From assembly GCA_027922465.2 (NCBI GenBank), contig BQMF02000259.1:310001-374000 (forward strand): a stretch of DNA of 64,000 bases, given 5' to 3'. Of the stretch, positions 42,215-53,151 are shown in pieces. Within the stretch, counting starts at the first letter, position 1. Each line of letters begins with the position of its first letter. The translations under genes were made by a program, and so were the position numbers. The DNA is from Turritopsis dohrnii (Eukaryota; Cnidaria; Hydrozoa; Anthoathecata; Oceaniidae). The notes under the pieces were generated by a model that made no database searches, was not told where the DNA came from, and saw only the letters and a program-made list of their open reading frames with translations.

Positions 42215-44829
42215 TATATATTTCCCCATAGGGCGAAATATATGTTAAAACCGGCATTTTCCTTCTCCTTCTTCTCCTCCTTCTCCGTTCACTTTTATAG
42301 CCGCGGTTCAGTATTGAATTTTCGGCTACCCATAGTAGATAAGAATAGAGGCTAGTGTACCGTGAAGTAGTACGCCATTTTTTTTCAGTCAGTGCAGATG
42401 GGCTTTGTTCGAAGACTTTGCTTTTTTCTGCAAACTTTTAAAATGATTCAATAGATAAAACGTCAAATGATGGAAATAAATCGTTTTATTTCTTAAAAAG
42501 TTTTGTAAAAACTTTTGAATGAACGTGTAAAAAATAGAAAAACATCTGATATTGATGATGTTGAAAACAATAATGTGTTATGATGATTGGTATATAATTA
42601 AATGCTTGGAACAACAAACCATTGAAGCTGTGATTTCAGTGCAAAGGTGAAAATTCATTATCAATAGAAGATTTATTTAGTATGGTCCTGATATAATGTA
42701 GCCCAACTGCACTGATAAAAGCACGATATGATATACAGACGTAAAGGAAACCCTTTTCATGTGGAGAACAACCAGTTCAACCAGTTAATTCAAAGAGTAC
42801 ATACAAAAACAGCAAGTAAATATATGATGTCGTATATGCAAGAAGAAGTTCAGAAAACCAATTACGTATAATGTTTTAATACACAGAGGATTGAGACAAA
42901 TCTTGAAATTGAAAGAATGCTGGTCGAGTGTGCTTCTCTGGATAGTTGTTTAATTCAACAACAGAAACATAGTTTACTATGAATGAAGTCTATGGTCATG
43001 CATCAGTATACATTTGATGCTGTATATCATATTTTATTTTGCAAAATTAAATATATGTGACTGTCAATTTTCCTTTTACGAACAATGAACATAAATCAAA
43101 ACACAATCCAACATGACAGTCTGTAAATTAAATCAAGCCAGAACACAACCTTCTGCTTTCAGCTATGTAGTGGTTTAGTTATGGATGTGTATTTTCACTA
43201 CCAAAATCTGTTTTTGTTTTTCAGTTTGGGATTTACAAAGGTCATTTTTATCAGATAACACAATGAGTGTGAACATAATTTTTTTGAACAGAGATGTTTA
43301 TTCTGATACCTTAAGGAAAGAAATTGTTTGCAGAAGAAATTTGTATGGAACTTTTTTTTGCAAAATTTATTTTTGCGGATTTCGCTCAAATCCACAAAAA
43401 TAAATTCCGCAAAAATGAATAATTAATGGTCATCCGCAAAAATAAATTCTACAAAATTTTTGAAATGTTTCATCTATAAGGAATTGATCTTTCACTTTGG
43501 TTTGCATATAAATGAACCCTAAACAGCATCTCGTCTTTACAAAACCATTGGAAAATGAAAAAGGAAATAAGTCGATGTTATTGAACATCTAAGGACTCAT
43601 TTATTATTATTCTTACAACCAGCATCTGCACTTGTGACAGGTTTCGTGCTTCCTACTGTTGCTTTTACTTTGAGAAATAATGTCTGCGGTGGTATCACAG
43701 TTTTTATTGTTATTTTCACTTTTTGTTTATGGGAAGTAGACCCAGACTGAGGCATATTCTCAGTTGCTGGCGTTACATTGACCTCCTCTGAACAAAGATA
43801 AGACCCAGCCACATTATCTGTTTGTTATAGTTTAGTATTCTTTTTGATATTTCAACTTCTGAAAAATAGATGTTATTCCATAGATCTGCTCTTTCCATTC
43901 AACTAAAGTTTGTATATACATCCAGGCACTAAATTGGGTGTTTCCTTACTTTTGATTTTATCAAATTTCTTTCATCCGCAAAACTTTAATTCCACAAAAT
44001 TTCTTTTGAAGTTGTCATCCGCAAAAATTTATTCCACAAAATACGGCGTTTTTGGGTCATTTATCCGCAAAAATATATTCCACAAAAATTTCAAGGTATG
44101 TACTTGAATTTAGTTTTATAAGTTGTCATTTTAAGCCCATCTCTTTTTTAAAAATAACTCTTGTCCTAATTTGAAATGGTACACATAATATTTTGTTAGT
44201 AGAGGTTGTGATTGCTTATGATAGTTATTTGCTTGTCTACCCCAAAGTTATATATTGTAGCTATCAAAATTAGGTTTAACAATTTTCTTTTCTTCTTTTG
44301 TACAGTAAACCTGTATACAAATTGATTGTATGATGTTGTAAGATAGTTTTATCCAAGTTACAAAAAGCAAGTGTTCTGTTGAATTTCATTGTTTATCATG
44401 ATTTTATGGTATAAAGGATGTCAAGCTTCTGCAACAATAAAGATCATACATTTGTTATGATGAAATTGTTTTACACAATGATGATATGCATTTGTTTAAG
44501 GGGAAATGTTAGTCACATTTAGGTCTTATAACTTTTAGCTAAGTGTCCATACAGTAACTTTCACTTTTTAACTCCTCAGCAAAAATTATAAGACAAACCA
44601 TATCATTTGACCAACCATGACATCTTCATTTCATAATAAGTTTTTTGTGGTATTAAATTCAGTTTCACCTTGATTAGTAAGGACAACATTTTTATCTGAG
44701 TACCAGGTTGATGGTAGTTATACTGTAGCTATTTTATCACACATTTTTCTCATGGTTATCAATGTACACACAATTTGATAAAACGTTTGCAACTTTGGGG
44801 AAATATATAGTCGCATTTTTGCGAATCTT
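42215..44829. mobile_element. Helentron-like non-autonomous element, copy 2
   Basis: It has the same 13-bp subterminal inverted repeats (42215-42227 and 44797-44809) and the same right-end hairpin as copy 1. The end gcgaatctt is identical. It lacks the 1.63-kb insert of copy 1 but holds a 0.79-kb pogo-like insert (43307-44098). It starts 195 bp after the ASF1 stop codon. Confidence 0.6.
43307..44098 (-). mobile_element. Pogo-like MITE, TACCTT ends, inserted in Helentron-like copy 2
   Basis: It begins taccttaagg and ends tttcaaggta, with TA at both tips. Copy 1 near 4440-4455 shows the site without it. Arrays of tccgcaaaaataaattcc-like units flank the core. On the minus strand, 43812-43597 is open for 71 codons, ends SADAGCKNNNK plus stop, and looks like a transposase tail. 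Confidence 0.75.
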
Positions 44830-45169
44830 CTTACACTTAAAAACATTTTCTGTTGAGTCAGTTTTTTGAGGGATCGTTTAAATAATAAAGTAACATGTTT
44901 AAATAATAGACATTTTAATTATTTTTCAGTTTGTGCAGGATATTAGCATGCCAAACATAAACATTTGAAAGTCATCTATAAACGTCACGATTATTTCTGT
45001 GTTTGTTTTTTTTATGATACAATCTCCCCACCTTGTTTAGATCACAAGTTCCGCTGGAGATGAACTTTTCCAACTGCAGGTGCACTAGGAACAACTAACA
45101 CATCCGTGTCAACCGGCAAACGTAATCACGTGTTATTGCTGTTAACAGACGTTCTGGCTAGCAGCATCT

Positions 45170-45289
45170 CCCAATCGGGGCATTTATTAAAAGTCTCTGC
45201 GAAGGAGTGCATTTCTTTAGAACTCTACACATAATTTCAATAAAAATGCTCTCCTTCGCAGTGACTTTTTGAGGATTTTTCCCACTGGG
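45170..45289. mobile_element. 120-bp MITE, CCCAGTGGG family
   Basis: It runs from cccaatcggggcatttatta to ttttcccactggg. The arms ctctgcgaaggagtgcattt and tgctctccttcgcagtgact pair almost fully. A more decayed relative follows at about 45362-45462. Confidence 0.75.
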
Positions 45290-45462
45290 CTGGAAGTAGT
45301 TTTTATAGATTTTTATGCTTGTGACGTTTTGTTGCGTCTTCATTCGAGCTACCCATTAGGCTAAATAGTTGGAAAAAACACTGCAGTGGAGTGCATTTTT
45401 AAAGAATAACATACAAAAGTGCACTTCGTGGCGGCGACTTCCAACTATTTTCAGCACAGGGA

Positions 45463-45897
45463 AGGCCCTTGTGTTGACATTGCGTTACATTTTTCTCCAG
45501 CAATGGGAGAGTAAATCACAATGACAAGAAAAAGTTTTGCCTTCGTATGTGCTGAATAAATTTAAGAAATAGTTACAAGTGGACAATTTTTAAGGGTTGA
45601 TTTCAATCATCACCATCGTGCAATTGTGTTCGAGTGGGGTTCAAATTCAACCTTAATTGTACTGCTTATGGACTGAAGACTGTTCTCGCCTATCTTATTT
45701 GCAACCAATGAAACAAACTGTTAAATTCACCTGGTTGGATCGCTATTTTCATTTTCAAGTTTGGAAATTTCTTTCTGTTCAAAGTTATAAGTTTCCCCAT
45801 GTTTTTTTCTGTTATTGATGTAAATAGACGAAAAAATATTTGGTTTCTAAGACAATATTATTTATGTACAAAATCTTGAATTTTTTTCTTTCCCTCT
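45463..45897. other. Intergenic, no gene seen
   Basis: No gene or clear repeat could be recognised. The 125-codon minus-strand frame at 46189-45812 runs through a hairpin element and a tandem repeat and is not credible as a gene. Confidence 0.4.
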
Positions 45898-45953
45898 CAA
45901 CCTCGAACCCTTTTGCCTTATCAAAAAGGCAAGAGACCCTGGGTTTGAGGTTG
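45898..45953. mobile_element. 56-bp hairpin micro-element with 9-bp target duplication
   Basis: The ends caacctcgaaccc and gggtttgaggttg are inverted. tttccctct flanks both sides (45889-45897, 45954-45962). The left arm has lost the agggtctct part that the right arm still has. Confidence 0.8.
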
Positions 45954-46060
45954 TTTCCCTCTACCTTTTGCTTATTGCAATTCCGAACAAAAAAAATTTG
46001 AAACCCTTTTTTCGTCTTCAAACAAAGCAACTTCATTATGCATAAATTTACTTTTTGTTG

Positions 46061-46269
46061 GATTTCTGCGTAAGCAAGAAATACTTTACGATCGTCCGTG
46101 TTTTTCTGATTTTTTTGGATTTCTGCGTAAGCAAGAAATACTTTACGATCGTCCGTGTTTTTCTGATTTTTGGATTTCTGCGTAAGCAAGAAATACTTTA
46201 CGATCGTCTTTGTTTTTGGATTTCTGCGTAAGCAAGAAATACTTTACGATCGTCCGTGTTTTTCTGTTT
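46061..46269. repeat. 46-57-bp tandem repeat, four copies
   Basis: Copies start at 46061, 46118, 46173 and 46219. The unit contains gatttctgcgtaagcaagaa and tttacgatcgtccgtgtttt and is almost unchanged between copies. On the minus strand it would encode a repeated NTDDRKVFLAYAEIQ, but the copy spacing is not always a multiple of three. Confidence 0.85.
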
Positions 46270-46277
46270 TTTTTTTT

Positions 46278-49200
46278 TCATCTTACTGTCCAAACCGGCG
46301 CATATTTGTTTCTCGAATTTAATTGGTTCATAAAAAAGCCGTCTCAATCGTGATTGGTGCATAATGCCCGATTTCTACGAAAGGGTGCTAATTTAGCCAC
46401 CTCCACTTAAATAGCGACAGTTTATTGGCTGATTTTCGCCATGCCATGTGATCGTCCACAAAACGTTTTTAAAATGGCAGCGAAAGAACGTGTGTAGTTT
46501 GCTAAAAGTTTCTTTGATGGAAATATGGCTTTAAAAGAAGTTAATACAGCTTATAATTTTATGTAAAGAATTGCATTACTGTTGGGAACTTATCATGTTC
46601 ACAAAATTAAATTACAGTGTGGTTATTCTGTTTTTTGAAAGAAGTTTTCTTGAAGTTTAAAATATGAAAACAGTGCCATGGTGTGTGGAAGAAAAGGTAT
46701 TTCTTGTTTTATTTTTGCTCCAAGCCTTTTTAAATATGAAAGACCTTCGTGTATTTTGTATGTGTATGCATGGTTGAAGTCAATTTTTAGAAGCTTTTGG
46801 ATTTTTAAAGCTCAGCTTAGCTTCCTTTCAGCTCCTCCCCAACAACATCACCAACATATGCACTTTATACAGCTATTTATACTATATTTAGTAGCAATTT
46901 TTGGATGTATTCTGGCTATATCAGCTTATCTCTTTTCTCCCTACGTATGTTGTATCCTTTTTAACTTTTAGATTAGATATGAGCTTTAATTTCTAAGTAA
47001 TTATTATTGTGATATTTATATTTTTCATTCTGAGGACATCAATATAGAAACTTTATATATTAGTTTGTGCTGCCCAAACGATATGTTGGTTACCGCCAGT
47101 ATACACAATCTTTTTATAGGATTCATTATATTTAATGTGGTTAAATTAAAGTTTCGTATTGTGTTGATGCACTTTTTTGGAGTACGTGTGTGGCAAATAT
47201 CCAGTAACAATCATTCAGCTTATTCGTACAAAAAACAGATCTTCATAAATGATCTCCGCGATAGCATAAAGAAAAGCCCCTTTTTTATGTTATGGTAGGC
47301 TGACTTTCTTGACGAACATTGTCAGTCGTATCAATATTTTTGTTTATTTAATGCTGATGCCTCTTGAGCTGAATGATGTGACTGTCTTAGTTTTGCAGGA
47401 CTAGTGTGCTAGTGTTGCATTTTTGTGGCATTTTCAGCAGCAAAGCTTGCAGAAATCCTTCTGCCCGGTAGGGCATCTTGTTCTGTTTTTTCATCTCACT
47501 GTCCAAACCTACGCATTTTTGTTTCTTAAATTTCATTGGTTTATAAAAAAGCCGTCTCAATCGTGATTGGTGGATAATGCCCGATTTCTACGAAAGGGTG
47601 CTAATATAGCCACCTTAACTTCAATAGCGACAGTTTATTGGCTGATTTTCGCCATGCCATGTGATCGTCCACAAAACGTTTTAAAAATGGCAGCGAAAGA
47701 ACGTGTGACTAGTAACGTGTGTAGTTTGCTAAAAGTTTCTTTGATGGAAATATGGCTTTAAAAGAAGTTAATACAGCTTATAATTTTATATAAAGAATTG
47801 CATTACTGTTGGGAACTTATCATGTTCACAAAATTAAATTACAGTGTGGTTATTCTGTTTTTTGAAAGAAGTTTTCTTGAAGTTTAAAATATGAAAACAG
47901 TGCCAATACATGGTGTGTGGAAGAAAAGGTATTTTTTGTTTTATTTTTGCTCCAAGCCTTTTTAAATATGAAAGACCTTCGTGTATTTTGTATGTGTATG
48001 CATGTTTGAAGTCAATTTTTAGAAGCTTTTGGATTTTTAAAGCTCAGCTTAGCTTCCTTTCAGCTCCTCCCCAACATCACCAACATATGCACTTTATACA
48101 GCTATTTATACTATAATTTTTGGATGTATTCTGGCTATATCAGCTTATCTCTTTTCTCCCTACGTATGTTGTATTTTTTCTAACTTTTAGATTAGATATG
48201 AGCTTTAATTTCTAAGTAATTACTATTGTGATATTTATATTTTTCATTCTGAGGAGATCAATATAGAAACTTTATATATTAGTTTGTGCTGCCCAAACGA
48301 TATGTTGGTTACCGCCAGTATACACAATCTTTTTATAGGATTCGTTATATTTACTGTGGTTAAATTAAAGTTTCGTATTGTGTAGATGCACTTTTTTGGA
48401 GTACGTGGGTGGCAAATATCCAGTAACAATCATTCCGCTTATTCGTACCAATAGATCTTCATAAATAATCTCTACCGTAGCATAAAGAAAAGCCCCTTTT
48501 TTATGTTATGGTAGGCTGACTTTCTTGACGAACATTGTCAGTCGCATCAATATTTTTGTTTATTTAATGCTGATGCTTCTCGAGCTGAATGATGTAACTG
48601 TCTTAGTTTTGCAGGACTAGTGTGCTAGTGTTGCATTTTTGTGGCATTTTCAGCAGCAAAGCTTGCAGAAATCCTTCTGCCCGGTAGGGCATCTTGTTTT
48701 TTTTCATCTTACTGTCCAAACCTACGCATTTTTGTTTCTTAAATTTCATTGGTTCATAAAAAAGCCGTCTTAATTGTCATTGGTGCATAATGCCCGATTT
48801 CTACAAAGGGTGCTAATTTATCCACCTCCACTTAAATAGCGATAGTTTATTGGCTGATTTTCGCCATGCCATGTGATCGCCCACAAAACGTTTTAAAAAT
48901 GGCAGCGAAAGAACGTGTTGCTAAATGTTTGCTAAAAGTTTCTTTGATGGAAATATGGCTTTAAAAGAAGTTAATACAGCTTATAATTTTATATAAAGAA
49001 TTGCATTACTGTTGGGAACTTATCATGTTCACAAAATTAAATTACAGTGTGGTTATTCTGTTTTTTGAAAGAAGTTTTCTTGAAGTTTAAAATATGAAAA
49101 CAGTGCCAATACATGGTGTGTGGAAGAAAAGGTATTTCTTGTTTTATTTTTGCTCCAAGCCTTTTTAAATATGAAAGACCTTCGTGTATTTTGTATGTGT

Positions 49201-51130
49201 ATGCATGTTTGAAGTCAACTTTTAGAAGCTTTTGGATTTTTAAAGCTCAGCTTAGCTTCCTTTCAGCTCCTCCCCAACATCACCAACATATGCACTTTAT
49301 ACAGCTATTTATACTATATTTAGTAGCAATTTTTGGATGTATTCTGGCTATATCAGCTTATCTCTTTTCTCCCTACGTATGTTGTATTTTTTTTAACTTT
49401 TAGATTAGATATGAGCTTTAATTTCTAAGTAATTATTATTGTGATATTTATATTTTTCATTCTGAGGAGATCAATATAGAAACTTTATATATTAGTTTGT
49501 GCTGCCCAAACGATATGTTGGTTACCGCCAGTATACACAATCTTTTTGTAGGATTCGTTATATTTAATGTGGTTAAATTAAAGTTTCGTATTGTGTCGAT
49601 GCACTTTTTTGGAGTACGTGGGTGGCAAATATCCAGTAACAATCATTCAGCTTATTCGTACAAAAAAACAGATCTTCATAAATGATCTCCGCGATAGCAT
49701 AAAGAAAAGCCCCTTTTTTATGTTATGGTAGGCTGACTTTCTTGACGAACATTGTCAGTCGCATCAATATTTTTGTTTATTTAATGCTGATGCTTCTCGA
49801 GCTGAATGATGTGACTGTCTTAGTTTTGCAGGACTAGTGTGCTAGTGTTGCATTTTTGTGGCATTTTCAGCAGCAAAGCTTGCAGAAATCCTTCTGCCCG
49901 GTAGGGCATCTTGTTTTTTTTTTCATCTTACTGTCCAAACCGGCGCATTTTTGTTTCTTAAATTTCATTGGTTCATAAAAAAGCCGTCTTAATTGTCATT
50001 GGTGCATAATGCCCGATTTCTACGAACGGGTGCTAATTTAGCCACCTCCACTTAAATAGCGATAGTTTATTGGCTGATTTTCGCCATGCCATGTGATCGT
50101 CCACAAAACGTTTTAAAAATGGCAGCGAAAGAACGTGTGTAGTTTGCTAAAAGTTTCTTTGATGGAAATATGGCTTTAAAAGAAGTTAATACAGCTTAAA
50201 ATTTTATATAAAGAATTGCATTACTGTTGGGAACTTATCATGTTCACAAAATTAAATTACAGTGTGGTTATTCTGTTTTTTGAAAGAAGTTTTCTTGAAG
50301 TTTAAAATATGAAAACAGTGCCAATACATGGTGTGTGGAAGAAAAGGTATTTCTTGTTTTATTTTTGCTCCAAGCCTTTTTAAATATGAAAGACCTTCGT
50401 GTATTTTGTATGTGTATGCATGTTTGAAGTCAATTTTTAGAAGCTTTTGGATTTTTAAAGCTCAGCTTAGCTTCCTTTCAGCTCCTCCCCAACATCACCA
50501 ACATATGCACTTTATACAGCTATTTATACTATATTTAATAGCAATTTTTGGATGTATTCTGGCTATATCAGCTTATCTCTTTTCTCCCTACGTATGTTGT
50601 ATTTTTTTTAACTTTTAGATTAGATATGAGCTTTAATTTCTAAGTAATTATTATTGTGATATTTATATTTTTCATTCTGAGGAGATCAATATAGAAACTT
50701 TATATATTAGTTTGTGCTGCCCAAACGATATGTTGGTTACCGCCAGTATACACAATCTTTTTATAGGATTCGTTATATTTAATGTGGTTAAATTAAAGTT
50801 TCGTATTGTGTCGATGCACTTTTTTGGAGTACGTGGGTGGCAAATATCCAGTAGCAATCATTCAGCTTATTCGTACAAAAAAACAGATCTTCATAAATGA
50901 TCTCCGCGATAGCATAAAGAAAAGCCCCTTTTTTATGTTATGGTAGGCTGACTTTCTTGACGAACATTGTCAGTCGCATCAATATTTTTGTTTATTTAAT
51001 GCTGATGCTTCTCGAGCTGAATGATGTGACTGTCTTAGTTTTGCAGGACTAGTGTGCTAGTGTTGCATTTTTGTGGCATTTTCAGCAGCAAAGCTTGCAG
51101 AAATCCTTCTGCCCGGTAGGGCATCTTGTT
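46278..51130 (+). repeat. Tandem array of four 1.21-kb units
   Basis: Units begin with tcatcttactgtccaaacc at 46278, 47491, 48704 and 49923 and end gcccggtagggcatcttg. Periods are 1213, 1213 and 1219 bp, and the last unit is about 1207 bp. Units differ by only a few percent. Each has ATTGG boxes and a gatgcc/ggcgaaaa-type region followed by aaaatggcagcgaaagaacg, which resembles a promoter and first exon. Each also has a possible donor (gaagaaaaggtatttcttg) and a possible acceptor (cttagttttgcaggac). A 96-97-codon frame starting MVCGRKGI (46678, 49113, 50328) is broken by a 12-bp deletion and an early stop in unit 2, so it is probably not coding. Satellite DNA and a tandem non-coding RNA gene are both possible. 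Confidence 0.8.
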
Positions 51131-52258
51131 TTTCATAATTTGGTCAAGAAAAAGGATTGTCAGGGTTTTGTTTTGTTTTTTTTCATGAGTACCAAAGACA
51201 AAATCAGCCCAGTGAACCAGCCAATCCGCTTTGCCGTGCTAATTTTTCTTCATCATTTGAACAAACCCTCTAACAAGTGGTTCCTGAGTTTAAAATGAAA
51301 ATCATGGCAGCCTAGTTTTCTCTGAGGACAAAAATTATCATAAAGTCACTGTGACGGAGAGCATTATCATTGAACCGTATTTACGTTCCCCTTTGGGAAT
51401 ATATTCCTTCATTGCTGGTAAACAGAATATGTACAAGCCCCTAAATGTCAAACGGTAAAAATTATGACGTAAACACTCGAGGGAAACATAGAGAGCAACC
51501 TCGTCACCAGGACGCGCTTGTACATGGAATCTATTACGTATTGGAGGAGAGTGTAAGCTTTCCTCCAGATTTGAATTTGGTACCGCAGTGGATTGATATT
51601 GATTTTTCAAATTGGTAATAACACATTCCAATCACGTGCTTGAAAACCTAAATAACCAAAGTCTGGACTTCGTACGTTTATACTTGCAGATTAGTGTTTC
51701 GCCATTGGAAGCAGCCGCACAAGTGTCTATACTAATTTTACGACTTGTAGAACAAATTTTTCTTAAGACGAAATAAAACTTGTGTAGTGATGGGTTACAC
51801 GAAAAGTTGACAAAAAAAGTTAAGAATTATTCAACACGAAACCAAAAAAACACCATCTTTTAAAAAAAGCGTGTACGCCATCTTTATTAAATTTTTAAAC
51901 AATAAGTTTAAAGACCTCACATTCCCTTATATTGCGATCAAAAAGAAATTTTTTCTTTCTGACTTCGGACATTCCTTCAGCTAATTATCCATTTTACCAT
52001 TGGATGGAATCATTGAGCAAGGGTTCAGCGAAAGAAAATAAATTCAGCTATTAACAAAAATTCAGCTATTAACAAAAATTCAGCTATTAACAAAAATTCG
52101 ACTATTAACAAAAATTCAGCTATTAACAAAAATTCGACTATTAACAAAATGTATACAAAGTGCATAAACAAAATTTACGAAGCAAAAAAATGAAAGTGTC
52201 TGTTGTATAAAACAAGGTAACCTAAGATTTGCCAGAAAAAAACCGAACATATTACACC
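51131..52258. other. Intergenic: no gene; short tandem repeat at 52041-52149
   Basis: A degenerate CCCAGTGGG-family fragment lies at about 51335-51400. Around 52041-52149 an 18-bp unit (ttcagctattaacaaaaa) is repeated about six times with a variant ttcgac. No gene was recognised. Confidence 0.5.
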
Positions 52259-52284
52259 AGGAACGTCTTCTAAGTTATGGTATG

Positions 52285-52291
52285 GTTTATT
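52285..52291 (-). terminator. Polyadenylation signal of the secreted peptide gene
   Basis: On the minus strand the sequence reads aataaa, about 106 bp after the stop codon at 52397. Confidence 0.5.
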
Positions 52292-52396
52292 TTATCACAC
52301 TTCAACAAATTTAGGTCAAAAAAGGTTAAGATTCAAAAAATTTAAAAGTTTAAGTCACAGCAACGTGAACTTCTTGAATAACCACAACATTGATCT

Positions 52397-52860
52397 TCAA
52401 CGACGACTGTTGACTTTGAAGAGAATTCGAAACATGGCAGATCTCGTTCCCATGCATACATTTTCTTCGATCATTTTGCAGACGGTTTTCCTGAATATGT
52501 ACAATCTCTTGACAGTGCAAACTGTTCTTTTACCTTTCACACAAATTTGATTTCGTTTTTTATTGTTGATGAACGTGTCTGGGGATTTGTGGCACAATAG
52601 AGGATATCCATTAAACCCCATGAGTGCGTCACAGTAGGAAATGCAATATAAGGAGCAAAGAAACGCCACTACCAATAAATAGTTCATTCTAAAATATAGA
52701 TAATTTTAAGAAAAATAATTTTTAGGAGATTTAACTGATATTGAACAAAACAAAGTTTTTTCCGTTTCAAGACATGATAAAATCCAGAAAATTACCTGCC
52801 GCGAATTGTGTTTCAGCAACCAAGTACGCTTTCATCGAAATCAACTTGAAAAATGTTACG
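52397..52860 (-). CDS. Small secreted cysteine-rich peptide, two exons
   Basis: The coding sequence is 52687-52397 (96 aa). Residues 1 to about 19 (MNYLLVVAFLCSLYCISYC) form a clear signal peptide. The rest is basic, with Cys in LLCHK, QICVKG, TVCTV, TVCKM and NVCMG, and perhaps a sixth Cys just after the cleavage site. Upstream, a 107-bp GT-AG intron (52795-52689; donor gtaatttt, acceptor tatattttag) joins it to a short non-coding exon. A TATA-like gataaatag lies at 52886-52878 and a polyadenylation signal at 52291. The intron falls one base before the ATG. I do not recognise the family. A secreted peptide hormone, defence peptide or venom-like peptide would all fit this layout, and no function is claimed. 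Confidence 0.7.
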
Positions 52861-52877
52861 AACTTTTGTTGACGGAA

Positions 52878-52886
52878 CTATTTATC
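52878..52886 (-). promoter_or_regulatory. TATA-like box of the secreted peptide gene
   Basis: The minus strand reads gataaatag about 80 bp before the splice donor of the non-coding first exon. It is a plausible core promoter by position only. Confidence 0.35.
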
Positions 52887-53024
52887 ATTTTTACAATGTA
52901 CTTGCTACACCTGACCCTTTCTATTGTTTCCATTGTATATCACATTTGAATAAACAAGGCTGACGGAACATATGTTGTTTTTCTATAGCGTTGGCTGGTG
53001 GCAATTCCTTATAATTTTTTAAAA

Positions 53025-53151
53025 CCCACCAGGCAAATTTGTTGATCGCTGCGGAGGAGCACATTTCTATAGAAAAGCACACGAATATCTACGGTACATC
53101 TATAAAAATACACTTTGTCGCAGTGACTTATTGACGATTTTGTCCAATGAG
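53025..53151. mobile_element. 127-bp MITE, CCCAGTGGG family
   Basis: It starts cccaccaggcaaatttgttg and ends ttgacgattttgtccaatga. The inner arms with cgctgcggaggagcacattt and actttgtcgcagtgactt are complementary. Confidence 0.7.

Noticed and set aside
43185..43403. Small frames near 43.2-43.4 kb on both strands
   Set aside because: They lie across the boundary of the pogo-like insert in the Helentron-like element.
45812..46189. 125-codon minus-strand frame with repeated NTDDRKVFLAYAEIQ
   Set aside because: It runs through a hairpin transposon and a tandem repeat whose spacing is not consistently a multiple of three.
46678..46971. 97-codon frame MVCGRKGI... repeated in the 1.21-kb array, as a secreted or membrane protein family
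   Set aside because: Unit 2 has a deletion and an early stop, changes do not favour synonymous sites by eye, and the frame lies in a tandem repeat. Kept as a repeat feature only.
48570..48605. Hammerhead ribozyme core in the tandem array (gctgatgcttctcgagctgaa)
   Set aside because: The core needs CTGANGA followed by a stem and GAAA; here C replaces the required A and no GAAA-stem layout fits.
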